Positions 44,163-53,534 of a stretch of 64,000 bases of DNA are shown here, in pieces. This DNA comes from Vibrio cortegadensis (GTDB lineage Bacteria; Pseudomonadota; Gammaproteobacteria; Enterobacterales; Vibrionaceae). A model generated the notes under the pieces. It saw nothing but the letters and a program-made list of their open reading frames with translations, did no database searches and was not told the DNA's origin. The DNA is taken from contig NZ_AP025472.1 of the NCBI RefSeq assembly GCF_024347395.1, positions 372,001 to 436,000 on the forward strand, written 5' to 3'. Positions within the stretch are counted from its first letter, which is position 1, and every line of letters starts with the position of its first letter. A program made the position numbers and the translations under genes.

Positions 44163-45296
44163 TTAGGTTCCACCAGAGTTAAATTCTTTCTTGTATTTCG
44201 TTACTTTTTCTAAGTACCTGCGTGATTCTTTGTTTGGATGCTTTTTGGTTAACGCCCAGTAAACTTGATTAGGTTGCAGTGAATTGAGATCGTTCATCGC
44301 TCGTTTTCTGTTTTTGCTGAACGTATTGAGAACGCCACCGGTTCCACCGTTGTAAGCTGAGATCATGCTGTACTCTAAAGAGATGGGATGATTAACGCTC
44401 TTAAGGTAACGGTTTTTTAAGATATAAAAATACGCGGTTCCGGTATCAATATTGGTCTCAGGGTTAAATAAATACTCAGGCGAAGGTTGGCCTGATTTAT
44501 TTTTGACTAGCTTAAATACATCTCTACCTGCCGTTTTGGGTACTACTTGCATAAGACCATACGCATTGGCCCAGCTAACCGCATAGGGATTGAAGCTGCT
44601 TTCTGTTTTTATAATGGCGTAAATCAAATCTTCTGGAATGTCATATTTTCTAGAGGCGCGACGGACAATATCTTCGTATTTGTAGCTTCTCTTATCTGCA
44701 TGATCAGCCACCATTGGGATTTCAACATAGTAAGCTTTTTTGAAATCGACGTTCTTTACTTTGAGGTTATTGGCAATAAGGTAATCAGCATATTTGTTGG
44801 CTCGCCATGACCATTGAATAGGTTTTTTTTCTTGATCGACAACCTGCTTATAAAGAAAAGGTTGCCCTTCGAGCTTGATATTTTTCGATGAGAACAGGTC
44901 TACATTAGCAGGATCGTCAGGTGTAAGAAGAGTGGTAACAATCGCATTTTTTAGGTGTTGTTTAGGATCGGTAGGCGAAACCGTTTCAACAATAATTTGA
45001 CCTTTGCTGAAATTAACCTCTGATCGACTGAGGTAATTGTCTATATATTTCACATAGTTACTTTTTCCAGCGATCTTTATCCCTTTGCTTCCCCAGCGTT
45101 TTTCTATGTTACCTGAGAAGCTGTTGATCAGAGCATCTAGTGCTCCAGTATCTTTCTCAAATTGACCTGGTAATTCAGCAAGGTTGCCTGCAAAACGGTT
45201 AGTGGGTTCATAATTGACATCATATAAACCTTCGATGAATTCTCGGCTGCAACCAACAAGTGACATTGAAATAAAGAAATAGACTAGCTTTTTCAT
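44163..45296 (-). CDS. mltC: Membrane-bound lytic murein transglycosylase C
   Basis: Outer-membrane lipoprotein that cleaves peptidoglycan glycan strands to 1,6-anhydro products. 377 residues from the ATG at 45296, which has GAGGAG upstream; the frame extends to 45323 but the added residues would spoil the signal peptide. The lipobox LVGC ends at C16. The SLT domain in the C-terminal half has the catalytic glutamate in IIKTESSFNPYAVS, then NAYGLMQVVPKTAG and AYNGG. Last gene of mutY-yggX-mltC. Confidence 0.95.
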   Translation of the reverse strand: MKKLVYFFISMSLVGCSREFIEGLYDVNYEPTNRFAGNLAELPGQFEKDTGALDALINSFSGNIEKRWGSKGIKIAGKSNYVKYIDNYLSRSEVNFSKGQIIVETVSPTDPKQHLKNAIVTTLLTPDDPANVDLFSSKNIKLEGQPFLYKQVVDQEKKPIQWSWRANKYADYLIANNLKVKNVDFKKAYYVEIPMVADHADKRSYKYEDIVRRASRKYDIPEDLIYAIIKTESSFNPYAVSWANAYGLMQVVPKTAGRDVFKLVKNKSGQPSPEYLFNPETNIDTGTAYFYILKNRYLKSVNHPISLEYSMISAYNGGTGGVLNTFSKNRKRAMNDLNSLQPNQVYWALTKKHPNKESRRYLEKVTKYKKEFNSGGT

Positions 45297-45379
45297 ACGC
45301 TCCTCAAATAAAAATGACACCATGCCATAGCGTGAAAACTAGGCAATGATGTCATTATTCACATCAGATAGAAACTGAA

Positions 45380-45652
45380 TTACTCACTCGGTGGAGTATA
45401 ACCTTCGATTACGACTTCTTTTCCTTCAAAGAGAAAGTTAACCATTTCAGTTTCAAGAAGTTTTCGATGTTCAGGATCCATCATATTGAGTTTCTTTTCA
45501 TTAATCAGCATCGTTTGCTTACTCTGCCATTGCGCCCAAGCTTCTTTTGAAATGCTGTCAAAAATGCGTTTACCTAAGTCGCCAGGGTAAAGTTGAAAAT
45601 CCAACCCGTCAGCTTCTTTGTTTAGTCGAGCACAAAATACAGTGCGGCTCAT
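45380..45652 (-). CDS. yggX: Fe(2+)-trafficking protein YggX
   Basis: Small 90-residue protein linked to iron handling and protection of iron-sulfur clusters from oxidation. It has the family N-terminus MSRTVFCARL with C7, then GDLGKRIFDSISKEAWAQW and LMMDPEHRKLLE-like MMDPEHRKLLETEM. It starts 14 bases after the mutY stop, as in most gammaproteobacteria, and probably shares its transcript. Confidence 0.96.
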   Translation of the reverse strand: MSRTVFCARLNKEADGLDFQLYPGDLGKRIFDSISKEAWAQWQSKQTMLINEKKLNMMDPEHRKLLETEMVNFLFEGKEVVIEGYTPPSE

Positions 45653-45666
45653 GGTGACTCCTTAAT

Positions 45667-46728
45667 TTATTGATGGGTATTTAATTCAAAAGGTAGGCTT
45701 TCTAATAACTGCTTTACGGGAGCGGCTAAGCCAATTTCTTCAGGTTGAGACAAGTTATACCAGAGACCTTTAGTCCCTTCCATTATCAAATTTGGTTGTT
45801 TATCTAATTTTACTAATACAGGCGTGATATCTAAGTGGTAGTGGCTGAACGTATGTCTAAACGCAATCATTGTCTTGACCGAATCGGTTTCATTGTCTTT
45901 GATTGAGCGAAGATCTAACTGATGTTCGATCTCCGCGTTTTCATTTTGAGGGAAACAGAACAGTCCTCCCCAGATACCAGTTTGAGGGCGTTGTTCGAGC
46001 CATACTTGATTGTCGTGGTATAGAATCACAAACCACGTTTCTTTTATTGGCTTTTCTTTCTTAGGCTTCTTGCCTGGGAAATCGAGCTGTCTATCGAGTT
46101 TCTTAGCTTCACACATGCTTTCAATTGGGCACAACGTACATTTAGGCTTGCTACGAGTACAAACTATCGCCCCCATGTCCATCATCGCTTGGTTGTACTT
46201 ATCAACGTTTTTGCTTGGAGTATGTGTCTCTGCGTGTTCCCAAAGCTGGCTCTCGACTCTCTTTTGCCCGGGCCAACCTTCTACTGCGAAGCTTCTCGCC
46301 AAGGTGCGCTTGACGTTGCCATCAAGGATCGCATGGGGGAGTTTATGAACCGAAGACAGCACTGCTGCGGCAGTAGATCGTCCAATGCCTGGTAGCGCGT
46401 TCATCTCTTCTATAGAAAATGGAAATTCACCACCATATTGCTCGGCAACAATCTTGGCGGCCTTGTGCAAGTTACGAGCACGGGCGTAATAGCCCAATCC
46501 AGTCCATAAGTGCAACACTTCATCTTGTTCAGCATTGGCTAAATCAATGACTGTCGGAAAACGTTCAAGAAAACGCTCATAATAGGGGATAACCGTGGTT
46601 ACTTGAGTTTGTTGGAGCATGATCTCCGATAGCCAAACGGTGTAAGCTGTTTTATTTTGTTGCCATGGAAGGTTCTTCCTACCGTAGGCGTCATACCATT
46701 TCAAAATGGCGTTTGCGAATGGGGTCAC
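45667..46728 (-). CDS. mutY: A/G-specific adenine DNA glycosylase
   Basis: Removes adenine mispaired with 8-oxoguanine. 353 residues. The helix-hairpin-helix LPGIGRSTAAAVLS, the catalytic aspartate in AILDGNVKR, and the iron-sulfur cluster cysteines CTRSKPKCTLCPIESMC are all visible. The C-terminal third is the NUDIX-like 8-oxoG recognition domain with RPQTGIWGGLFCFPQ. It is divergent from trmB and leads the mutY-yggX-mltC unit. Confidence 0.97.
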   Translation of the reverse strand: MTPFANAILKWYDAYGRKNLPWQQNKTAYTVWLSEIMLQQTQVTTVIPYYERFLERFPTVIDLANAEQDEVLHLWTGLGYYARARNLHKAAKIVAEQYGGEFPFSIEEMNALPGIGRSTAAAVLSSVHKLPHAILDGNVKRTLARSFAVEGWPGQKRVESQLWEHAETHTPSKNVDKYNQAMMDMGAIVCTRSKPKCTLCPIESMCEAKKLDRQLDFPGKKPKKEKPIKETWFVILYHDNQVWLEQRPQTGIWGGLFCFPQNENAEIEHQLDLRSIKDNETDSVKTMIAFRHTFSHYHLDITPVLVKLDKQPNLIMEGTKGLWYNLSQPEEIGLAAPVKQLLESLPFELNTHQ

Positions 46729-46893
46729 GACAAGCTCGATGTTTTACTTTTATTAGGTCTAAAATTGCACCACAATTAACACTGGATGTAAAACAGACAA
46801 ATTGTATGGGTATTTATCGATAGAAAGACTTGCACCAGAGGCAATTCTTTGGATAATCCCCGCTTTGATTAATCAATGTGCAGGCAAAAACCA

Positions 46894-47613
46894 ATGAGTG
46901 AAGTGACCACTAACGAATATACTGAAGATGGCAAACTGGTTCGAAAGATCCGTAGTTTTGTTCGTCGCGAAGGCCGCTTAACAAAAGGCCAAGAGAACGC
47001 GATGAATGAATGTTGGCCAACAATGGGTATCGATTACAACCCAGAACTTCTTAACTGGAAAGAAGTATTTGGCAACGATAACCCAGTTGTACTAGAGATT
47101 GGCTTCGGTATGGGTGCATCACTGGTTGAAATGGCAAAGAACGCGCCTGAGAAAAACTTCTTGGGTATCGAAGTTCATAGCCCGGGTGTTGGTGCATGTT
47201 TAGGTACTGCTCGTGATGCGGGTGTCACCAACTTACGCGTAATGTGCCACGATGCAGTAGAAGTATTCGAACACATGATCCCAGATAGCAGCCTGCATAC
47301 TCTGCAACTGTTTTTCCCTGACCCATGGCACAAAGCTCGTCACCACAAACGTCGTATCGTTAAGGCTGAGTTCGCAGAGATGGTTCGCGGTAAGCTTCAA
47401 CTTGAGTCTGGTATTTTCCACATGGCGACTGACTGGGAAAATTACGCAGAGCATATGATTGATGTGATGAAGGTTGCGCCTGGTTTTGAAAACATCGCGG
47501 CGGAAGGCGATTACATCCCTCGTCCTAATGAGCGTCCTTTAACTAAATTTGAAGCACGCGGTCACAGACTTGGTCACGGTGTTTGGGATATTAAATACAA
47601 GCGCGTAAAGTAG
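46894..47613 (+). CDS. trmB: tRNA (guanine-N7)-methyltransferase
   Basis: Methylates G46 of tRNAs using S-adenosylmethionine. 239 residues, same as E. coli TrmB. The SAM motif EIGFGMGASLVEMAK, then GIEVHSPGVGACL, the substrate motif FPDPWHKARHHKRRIV and the C-terminal TKFEARGHRLGHGVWD are present. The start is ATG 46894; an in-frame ATG at 46876 adds six residues (MCRQKP) with no better ribosome site. Divergent from mutY, the usual order. A terminator follows. Confidence 0.95.
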   Translation: MSEVTTNEYTEDGKLVRKIRSFVRREGRLTKGQENAMNECWPTMGIDYNPELLNWKEVFGNDNPVVLEIGFGMGASLVEMAKNAPEKNFLGIEVHSPGVGACLGTARDAGVTNLRVMCHDAVEVFEHMIPDSSLHTLQLFFPDPWHKARHHKRRIVKAEFAEMVRGKLQLESGIFHMATDWENYAEHMIDVMKVAPGFENIAAEGDYIPRPNERPLTKFEARGHRLGHGVWDIKYKRVK

Positions 47614-47656
47614 CGCTATCGAGTAATCAATACTCGGGCTTGTAGTCCAGAATTAG

Positions 47657-47689
47657 AAAGCCAACATGATTGAATATGTTGGCTTTTTT
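47657..47689 (+). terminator. Terminator after trmB
   Basis: Stem AAAGCCAACAT / ATGTTGGCTTT with an 8-base loop and a T run. Confidence 0.88.
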
Positions 47690-47731
47690 GCCCTTTGAAC
47701 TCTACAAATTAATAAAAATAATAGGTCGAAG

Positions 47732-48652
47732 ATGAAGCCGACAGAACAATTGTTGACGGATATTCTAGAAGAAGTTCGTCCATTGATTGGCAAAGGGAAA
47801 GTTGCTGATTATATTCCTGCTCTTGCAAAAGTATCGAACCAGAAACTGGCAATGGCGGTCTATACCAATGATGGTGAAGTGATTAAGTCTGGTGATGCTG
47901 ATGAAGCTTTTTCGATTCAATCTATTTCGAAAGCACTTAGCTTAACGCTGGCGATGGTGCTTTATAAGCCAGAAGAGATCTGGGATCGTGTTGGAAAGGA
48001 GCCTTCTGGTCAGGCATTCAATTCGATGATCCAGCTTGAGATGGAGCAAGGTATTCCTCGCAACCCATTTATTAATGCAGGTGCTATCGTGGTGGCAGAC
48101 TTGCTCAGTAGTCGCCTCTCTGCCCCGAGACAACGTTTATTAGAGTTTGCACGCCAACTGTCGGGTGATACTCATATTGTTTATGACAAGGTCGTAGCGG
48201 CTTCAGAAATGATGCATAGCGATAGAAATGCAGCCATCGCTTACTTAATGCGTGCTTTTAGTAATTTTGATAATGACGTCATTCCTGTGTTGAATAACTA
48301 TTTCCATGCCTGCGCACTAAAAATGAGTTGTGTGGATTTGGCAAAAACCTTCAGCTACCTTGCTAATAAAGGCGTTTCGGTACAAACCAGCAAACAGATA
48401 GTTACGCCAACACAGACCAAACAGTTAAACGCGCTTTTGGCTACCTGTGGGCTTTATGATGGAGCTGGGGAATTTGCATATCGAGTTGGTATGCCAGGGA
48501 AGTCAGGTGTTGGTGGCGGGATTATTGCGATCGTTCCAGGAGAAATGACCATTGCTGTCTGGTCTCCAGAGCTCGATCCGTCAGGAAACTCTTTGGCTGG
48601 CACTCAAGCATTAGAGCTATTTTCTGAAAAAATTGGGCGTTCGATTTTTTAA
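47732..48652 (+). CDS. glsB: Glutaminase
   Basis: Hydrolyses glutamine to glutamate and ammonia. Serine-dependent, beta-lactamase-like fold, 306 residues. The catalytic Ser-x-x-Lys is S64-K67 in FSIQSISKAL. NPFINAGAI (about 110-118), YDGAGEFAYRVGMPGKSGVGGGI and the C-terminal SGNSLAGTQALE are family signatures. ATG 47732 follows a moderate AGG site. Stands alone after the trmB terminator and is convergent with hemW. Confidence 0.95.
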   Translation: MKPTEQLLTDILEEVRPLIGKGKVADYIPALAKVSNQKLAMAVYTNDGEVIKSGDADEAFSIQSISKALSLTLAMVLYKPEEIWDRVGKEPSGQAFNSMIQLEMEQGIPRNPFINAGAIVVADLLSSRLSAPRQRLLEFARQLSGDTHIVYDKVVAASEMMHSDRNAAIAYLMRAFSNFDNDVIPVLNNYFHACALKMSCVDLAKTFSYLANKGVSVQTSKQIVTPTQTKQLNALLATCGLYDGAGEFAYRVGMPGKSGVGGGIIAIVPGEMTIAVWSPELDPSGNSLAGTQALELFSEKIGRSIF

Positions 48653-48745
48653 TGTTAGTAGAGATGTTCCCTAGCAAAACCAAAAGAGAACAAGGTACTT
48701 ATTTCATTTAGAAAGAGTACCTTGAATCAAATCGTCTCTTAATAC

Positions 48746-49951
48746 TTACTCTTCTGCCATAAACGCTTCTAGAAGGTCGTTAAGGAATAATTTTCCTTTT
48801 TCAGTGATCTGCCAATGAGTCTCTGATTGGCTCAAGAACTCTTTATCAAGCGCCCAATTAATCGTTGGTTGAATGCTTGCTAAACTTAATCCCGTAGTGT
48901 TAATGAAATCCTGTTTAGGGCAAGCTTCGAGCAATCTAAAGCGGTTCATGAAAAATTCAAATGGACGATCTTCCTTGGGTACTTCAAATTCGTCTGATAG
49001 ATATGGCTTCACCATGTTCTGATATGCGGCTAAGTAGCCTCTAGGGTGCTTAACTTTGGTGGTACGAGTGATGCGCCCATCTGCAAAACTCAGTTTACCA
49101 TGAGAGCCACAGCCAATACCTAGGTAGTCACCAAAGCGCCAATAGTTGAGGTTATGTTGACACTGGTATCCCGGTTTGCTGTAGCCGGAGATTTCATATT
49201 GCACATAGCCCGCATCATTGAGCTTTTGATGTCCACGTTCGAAGATATCCCACAAATCATCATCATCAGGTAGAGTCGGTGGCTTAAAGTGGAACATCGT
49301 ATTCGGCTCAATGGTGAGTTGATACCAAGATAAATGCGGCGGATTAAGCTCTATAGCTTTGTCGAGATCTAGGAGTGCTTGCTCAATAGTTTGATTGGGT
49401 AAACCGTGCATCAAATCGAGATTAAAGCTTTTCAAACCAATCTTATGTGCCAGATGAGCGGCATTGATTGCTTCATCTTTTCCGTGAATTCGACCTAAGC
49501 GTTCTAGTTTCTCTTGCTCAAAGCTCTGTACCCCAATGGAGATGCGCGTAACGCCTGCTTTCTCATAACCAGCAAATCGATCTGCTTCAATAGTCCCCGG
49601 GTTGGCTTCCATTGTAATTTCAATATCAGATTTAAAGGTAATGCGCTGTTCTATGCCTTGTAACAAGCGCTGAATCTCTTCTGGCGATATGAGACTTGGA
49701 GTCCCACCGCCAATAAAGATGGAGTGCAGAGGGCGTGGGTTGTCGTTGAGTTGATAGCGATTGATGTCGGTATCGAGATCTTCTAGCAACGCATCAATGT
49801 ATTCACGTTCAGGAATTTTTGATTTCAATGCATGCGAATTAAAGTCACAGTAAGGGCATTTTTGAACGCACCATGGGATGTGAACATAAAGACTTAATGC
49901 TGGTGGAATCAAAACCGCCGAATTGGAATCTATTGCCGCTGGGTTGGTCAT
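48746..49951 (-). CDS. hemW: Radical SAM heme chaperone HemW
   Basis: HemN-like protein that binds heme and is thought to deliver it to respiratory proteins; older databases call it coproporphyrinogen oxidase. 401 residues. The cluster cysteines are C28-V-Q-K-C32-P-Y-C35, followed by IFIGGGTPSL and GVQSFEQEKLERLGRIH. The coproporphyrinogen oxidase residues of true HemN are not seen. Its ATG overlaps the rdgB stop codon by one base, so the two are coupled. Confidence 0.93.
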   Translation of the reverse strand: MTNPAAIDSNSAVLIPPALSLYVHIPWCVQKCPYCDFNSHALKSKIPEREYIDALLEDLDTDINRYQLNDNPRPLHSIFIGGGTPSLISPEEIQRLLQGIEQRITFKSDIEITMEANPGTIEADRFAGYEKAGVTRISIGVQSFEQEKLERLGRIHGKDEAINAAHLAHKIGLKSFNLDLMHGLPNQTIEQALLDLDKAIELNPPHLSWYQLTIEPNTMFHFKPPTLPDDDDLWDIFERGHQKLNDAGYVQYEISGYSKPGYQCQHNLNYWRFGDYLGIGCGSHGKLSFADGRITRTTKVKHPRGYLAAYQNMVKPYLSDEFEVPKEDRPFEFFMNRFRLLEACPKQDFINTTGLSLASIQPTINWALDKEFLSQSETHWQITEKGKLFLNDLLEAFMAEE

Positions 49952-50547
49952 TATTGATTTTTCTCTAATGCTGAGAATAAAGTTTTCAATGCTTTACCAC
50001 GATGCGAAAGTTGCTTCTTACGTGTTGATTCTAGCTCGGCAGATGCGCATTGATCCTCTGGTACCCAGAAAATAGGGTCATAACCAAAGCCGTTTTCACC
50101 GTGAGCTTCTTCAAGAATACTTCCTTCCCATTTGCCGTGACAAACAATCGGGGTTGGATCGTTTTCATGGCGCATCAGAACGAGTACACAGTGAAAGCGT
50201 GCGCTACGTTGCTCAGTTGGAACGCCTTTCATTTCATTAAGCAGTTTTTCAAGGTTCTGTTGATCCGTTGCGTTCTCGCCAGCAAAACGAGCTGAATAGA
50301 TTCCAGGCGCACCTTTCAGGAAATCGACCTCTAAACCTGAGTCATCAGCAATCGCAGGTAGGCCCGTTGCCTTTGCTGCATGGCGAGCTTTGATGATGGC
50401 ATTCTCAATAAATGTCGTGCCAGTTTCTTCGGCTTCTGAAACGTTGAATTCGCTTTGTGAGAAAACCTCAAAGCCAAATTCAGACAGAAGATCTGCCATT
50501 TCACGTACCTTGCCTTGATTTCCAGTCGCTAATACTAATTTTTTCAT
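49951..50547 (-). CDS. rdgB: Non-canonical purine NTP pyrophosphatase RdgB (Ham1)
   Basis: Hydrolyses dITP, XTP and related nucleotides, keeping them out of DNA. 198 residues. N-terminus LATGNQGKVREM, then EETGTTFIENAIIKARHAA, ADDSGLEVDFLKGAPGIYSARFAG and HGENGFGYDPIFW are typical. Sixth of seven genes in the yggS-proC-yggT-yggU-DUF4426-rdgB-hemW series. Confidence 0.97.
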   Translation of the reverse strand: MKKLVLATGNQGKVREMADLLSEFGFEVFSQSEFNVSEAEETGTTFIENAIIKARHAAKATGLPAIADDSGLEVDFLKGAPGIYSARFAGENATDQQNLEKLLNEMKGVPTEQRSARFHCVLVLMRHENDPTPIVCHGKWEGSILEEAHGENGFGYDPIFWVPEDQCASAELESTRKKQLSHRGKALKTLFSALEKNQ

Positions 50548-50585
50548 AATGTTTTTCGTCTGTGTATTCGATAAAAATTGAAGGT

Positions 50586-51017
50586 TTACTCTTCAACGTA
50601 AAATTTTTGGCTGAAACGTAAAGGGCCAGAACCCACGTTTCCAGCGTCAATATCAATCGTAAAGGTTAGATTATCTTCATGAGATATCGGAAATTCTGCA
50701 AGGTAATAAATAGCGTCACCCTCTTTGATTTCTTTAAATGATAGCGTCTTGATTTGCCCGATTAGGTTTTTGACCGAACCGTTCACTTTTGCTTGAGTCG
50801 CTGGCTTGCCAAGGGATGATTTGTCGAGCACGCTAATGTTTAAGATTGCAGAGTATCCATTACGCTTTAGCTCATAACTGCGAGCTACCTTTGGCGTTAA
50901 AAATGTCGAGTTGAATGCGACATAATGCACTTCTGCATCTTTAATGTTTTTGAACTGACCAGCCCAACTTGGGAAGGCGAGTAGGCTTAAAAGGGCTACC
51001 GTGATCCATTTGCTCAT
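50586..51017 (-). CDS. Exported DUF4426 protein
   Basis: 143 residues with a signal peptide MSKWITVALLSLLAFPSWA cut before GQF. The mature part is beta-rich (DAEVHYVAFNSTFLTPKVARSYELKRNGYSAILNISVL). Family of unknown role, usually found between yggU and rdgB in Vibrio and relatives. I chose the ATG at 51017, preceded by AAGGAGA; an upstream in-frame ATG at 51035 adds only MSKENI and has no ribosome site. Confidence 0.9.
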   Translation of the reverse strand: MSKWITVALLSLLAFPSWAGQFKNIKDAEVHYVAFNSTFLTPKVARSYELKRNGYSAILNISVLDKSSLGKPATQAKVNGSVKNLIGQIKTLSFKEIKEGDAIYYLAEFPISHEDNLTFTIDIDAGNVGSGPLRFSQKFYVEE

Positions 51018-51066
51018 GATGTTCTCCTTACTCATTATTTGCTCTTAATAAAATGATAAAAAGCCA

Positions 51067-51357
51067 TCATAGGATGGCTTGAATATCAGTAGGTATTTGG
51101 CTTGGTTCGCATATTCGTATCTGCTTGTGCCGTCCTAATTCGCCTTTCTCTATGACAACTAAGCCTTTGGCTACTTTGAATTGCTTCGCAAGGTACTTTG
51201 TCAGGTGGGCGTTGGCTTTACCATCGACTGGCGGAGCGGTGATCGCTATCTTTAGCTCCTCGCCATGTAACCCAACAATTTTATCTCTACTTGCTTTAGG
51301 CTGGATATAGAGCCGTAGCAAAATATCCTGCCCATCTTTCCAAGCCGCTAATGACAT
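51067..51357 (-). CDS. yggU: DUF167 family protein YggU
   Basis: 96-residue protein of unknown function: LRLYIQPKASRDKIVGLHGEELKIAITAPPVDGKANAHL. Start codon overlaps the yggT stop by one base, so translation is coupled. Confidence 0.93.
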   Translation of the reverse strand: MSLAAWKDGQDILLRLYIQPKASRDKIVGLHGEELKIAITAPPVDGKANAHLTKYLAKQFKVAKGLVVIEKGELGRHKQIRICEPSQIPTDIQAIL

Positions 51358-51914
51358 TATAGTTGGAACCAGACAGGGCCAATAATGTCGCCCATTAAGA
51401 AGTTAGCAAACTGAAGGCCAATAAATAGCACAAGCACGCTAAGATCAAATCCACCCATAGCAGGTAAAATACGGCGAATTGGCGCTAGCATTGGTTCTGT
51501 TAATTGATGGAATACATACTCTATTGGGCTACGACCTTGGCTTACCCAGCTTAATATTGCGCGGATAAGTAGAACCCAGAAAATCAAACCACCTGCCGCT
51601 TTCAATAGTGATAATAAACCTAAGAATAGGAAATCGAGACTAAAACTAAACGCACCGTTAGACGCGATTAATACGAGTGCGACAAATTTAACCACACACA
51701 ATACATAAGCAAAGATGACCGTAGCTAAATCAAGACTACCAATAGATGGAATAATGCGTCTTAGTGGTGCAACCACCGGTTGAGTGGCCTTCACGATAAA
51801 TTGCGAGAATGGGTTATAGAAATCAGCCCGTGATGCTTGTAACCAAATACGTAAAATCACCACCATGATGTATAAATCAAAAACGGTTGATATTAGAAAA
51901 CTCATTGAATTCAT
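51357..51914 (-). CDS. yggT: YggT family membrane protein
   Basis: 185 residues, with two copies of the YGGT repeat. Each has a membrane helix followed by QPVVAPLRRIIPSIGSLDLATV (46-67) or TEPMLAPIRRILPAMGGFDLSVL (about 138-160). Four or more helices overall. Linked to ion or osmotic homeostasis in some bacteria; role here unknown. Lies between proC and yggU. Confidence 0.93.
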   Translation of the reverse strand: MNSMSFLISTVFDLYIMVVILRIWLQASRADFYNPFSQFIVKATQPVVAPLRRIIPSIGSLDLATVIFAYVLCVVKFVALVLIASNGAFSFSLDFLFLGLLSLLKAAGGLIFWVLLIRAILSWVSQGRSPIEYVFHQLTEPMLAPIRRILPAMGGFDLSVLVLFIGLQFANFLMGDIIGPVWFQL

Positions 51915-51957
51915 AAATAGCCCTTAAAACAGATAACTCGTAAAGATACGAGATTGA

Positions 51958-52776
51958 TTAAAACAGTTTTTCCATCTCTTCAGCTCTAGATACTGCGGCT
52001 TGCATCGCTTTAGCAACTGTATCTGAAAGTTGATGTTCGTTAAATGTGCGTAGTGCTTCGGCCGTGGTTCCGCCTTTTGATGTCACTTGTTCTCTTAGTG
52101 TAGAGAGTTCCGTTTCAGGATTCGCGACAACCATTTCAGCAGCACCTAAAGCCGACTGTTGGACTAAGAGTCTGGCGGTCTCTTTATCAAATCCTTGCTC
52201 AATCGCTTCAGCTTGCATTGCTTCCATAAAGAGGAAGAAATAGGCGGGAGCACTGCCAGCCGCGGCAATGATATTGTTGATACCTGATTCTTGTTCTACC
52301 CAGCATACCTCACCAACGGCACTCATTAGATCTGAAGCAAACATTTTATTTGATTCATCCACGTTGCTAGAGGCGTATAAACCACTCATGCCTTTGCCGA
52401 GCAGTGATGGAGTATTTGGCATCACACGTACAAGGTTTAGTTCCGTTGCAAGCATCTCATTGAGTCTTGTCGCTGAAATACCAGCCGCGATAGAAATTAC
52501 CAGTTTATTACCATAATTGATCGCTTGAAGTGGTTTGCATACTTCTTCCATCATTTGTGGTTTTACTGATAATACGACAACATCAGCTTGAGATGCGGCT
52601 GCAAAGTTGTCGTCTGTGGTTAGGATTTTGTAATCTTGCTCTAGCGGTTTTCGTCTGGTTTCAGACGGTGCTGTCGCGGTAATATGATCGGCAGGGTAGC
52701 CACTTGCTACTAATCCAGCAATGATTGAGCGAGCCATATTACCAGCTCCGATAAATGCAATTTTCTTATGATCCAT
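51958..52776 (-). CDS. proC: Pyrroline-5-carboxylate reductase
   Basis: Last step of proline synthesis: reduces pyrroline-5-carboxylate with NAD(P)H. 272 residues. The N-terminal Rossmann motif FIGAGNMARSIIAGL is at 9-23, VKPQMM at about 72-77, and the C-terminal domain has MPNTPSLLGKGMSGL and VTSKGGTTAEALRTF, the family signature. Sits between yggS and yggT as in most gammaproteobacteria. Confidence 0.97.
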   Translation of the reverse strand: MDHKKIAFIGAGNMARSIIAGLVASGYPADHITATAPSETRRKPLEQDYKILTTDDNFAAASQADVVVLSVKPQMMEEVCKPLQAINYGNKLVISIAAGISATRLNEMLATELNLVRVMPNTPSLLGKGMSGLYASSNVDESNKMFASDLMSAVGEVCWVEQESGINNIIAAAGSAPAYFFLFMEAMQAEAIEQGFDKETARLLVQQSALGAAEMVVANPETELSTLREQVTSKGGTTAEALRTFNEHQLSDTVAKAMQAAVSRAEEMEKLF

Positions 52777-52808
52777 CTATTAAAATCCTAATGTTATATC
52801 GTGCAAGC

Positions 52809-53510
52809 TTAGCGGTAGTCACGAGCGCCAAATAGTGCGGTGCCAATTCTTACCATTGTGCTGCCTGCTTCAATGGCGGCGTCCATATCTCCGCTCATAC
52901 CCATAGAGAGTGTATCTAAGCCGGAATACTGCTCTGCCAACTTATCGTTAATTTGTGTGAGTTGATTAAATGCAGCCAGTTGAGATTGGTGATCGGTCAC
53001 ATTGGCAGGAATTGACATCAACCCTCTTAACGTGAGGTTTGGCAAAGAAGAAATCAACTCCGCGATCTCAAATATTTCTTGCTCTGATGCGCCTGATTTA
53101 GATGCTTCACCACTGGTGTTCACTTGAATTAGCACTTGCAGTGGTGGTAAACCTTCTGGGCGCTGATCGCTCAACCTCTGGGCTATTTTTGCGCGAGATA
53201 CGGTGTGAACCCAGTGAAAGTTTTCTGCAATTGGTTTGGTTTTATTGGACTGGATTGGACCAATAAAGTGCCATTCAAAATTTAAATTAGAATGTTGTTC
53301 GGAAAAATGTTTTACTTTATCAACACCTTCTTGCACATAGTTTTCACCAAACCGGACTTGTCCCGCTTGAGCAGCCTCGAGGATTGCCTCTAATGGTTTA
53401 GTCTTACTTACGGCTAAAAGTTGCACAGACTCTGGAGCTCGTCCACACTTTTGCTCACAGCTTCGAATCTGTGAGGTGATATGTTTAATGTTTTGTTGAA
53501 TACTATTCAT
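52809..53510 (-). CDS. yggS: PLP homeostasis protein YggS (PLPBP family)
   Basis: PLP-binding protein without known catalytic activity that controls vitamin B6 and amino/keto acid balance. 233 residues, TIM-barrel. The PLP lysine is in LLAVSKTKPLEAI (about residue 36). FGENYVQEG, WHFIGPIQSNKTK and LSMGMSGDMDAAIEAGSTMVRIGTALFG are all visible. Its start is only 24 bases from the divergent pilT start. First gene of the yggS-to-hemW series. Confidence 0.96.
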   Translation of the reverse strand: MNSIQQNIKHITSQIRSCEQKCGRAPESVQLLAVSKTKPLEAILEAAQAGQVRFGENYVQEGVDKVKHFSEQHSNLNFEWHFIGPIQSNKTKPIAENFHWVHTVSRAKIAQRLSDQRPEGLPPLQVLIQVNTSGEASKSGASEQEIFEIAELISSLPNLTLRGLMSIPANVTDHQSQLAAFNQLTQINDKLAEQYSGLDTLSMGMSGDMDAAIEAGSTMVRIGTALFGARDYR

Positions 53511-53534
53511 AGTCGACTTTACTAAGGAAAATAA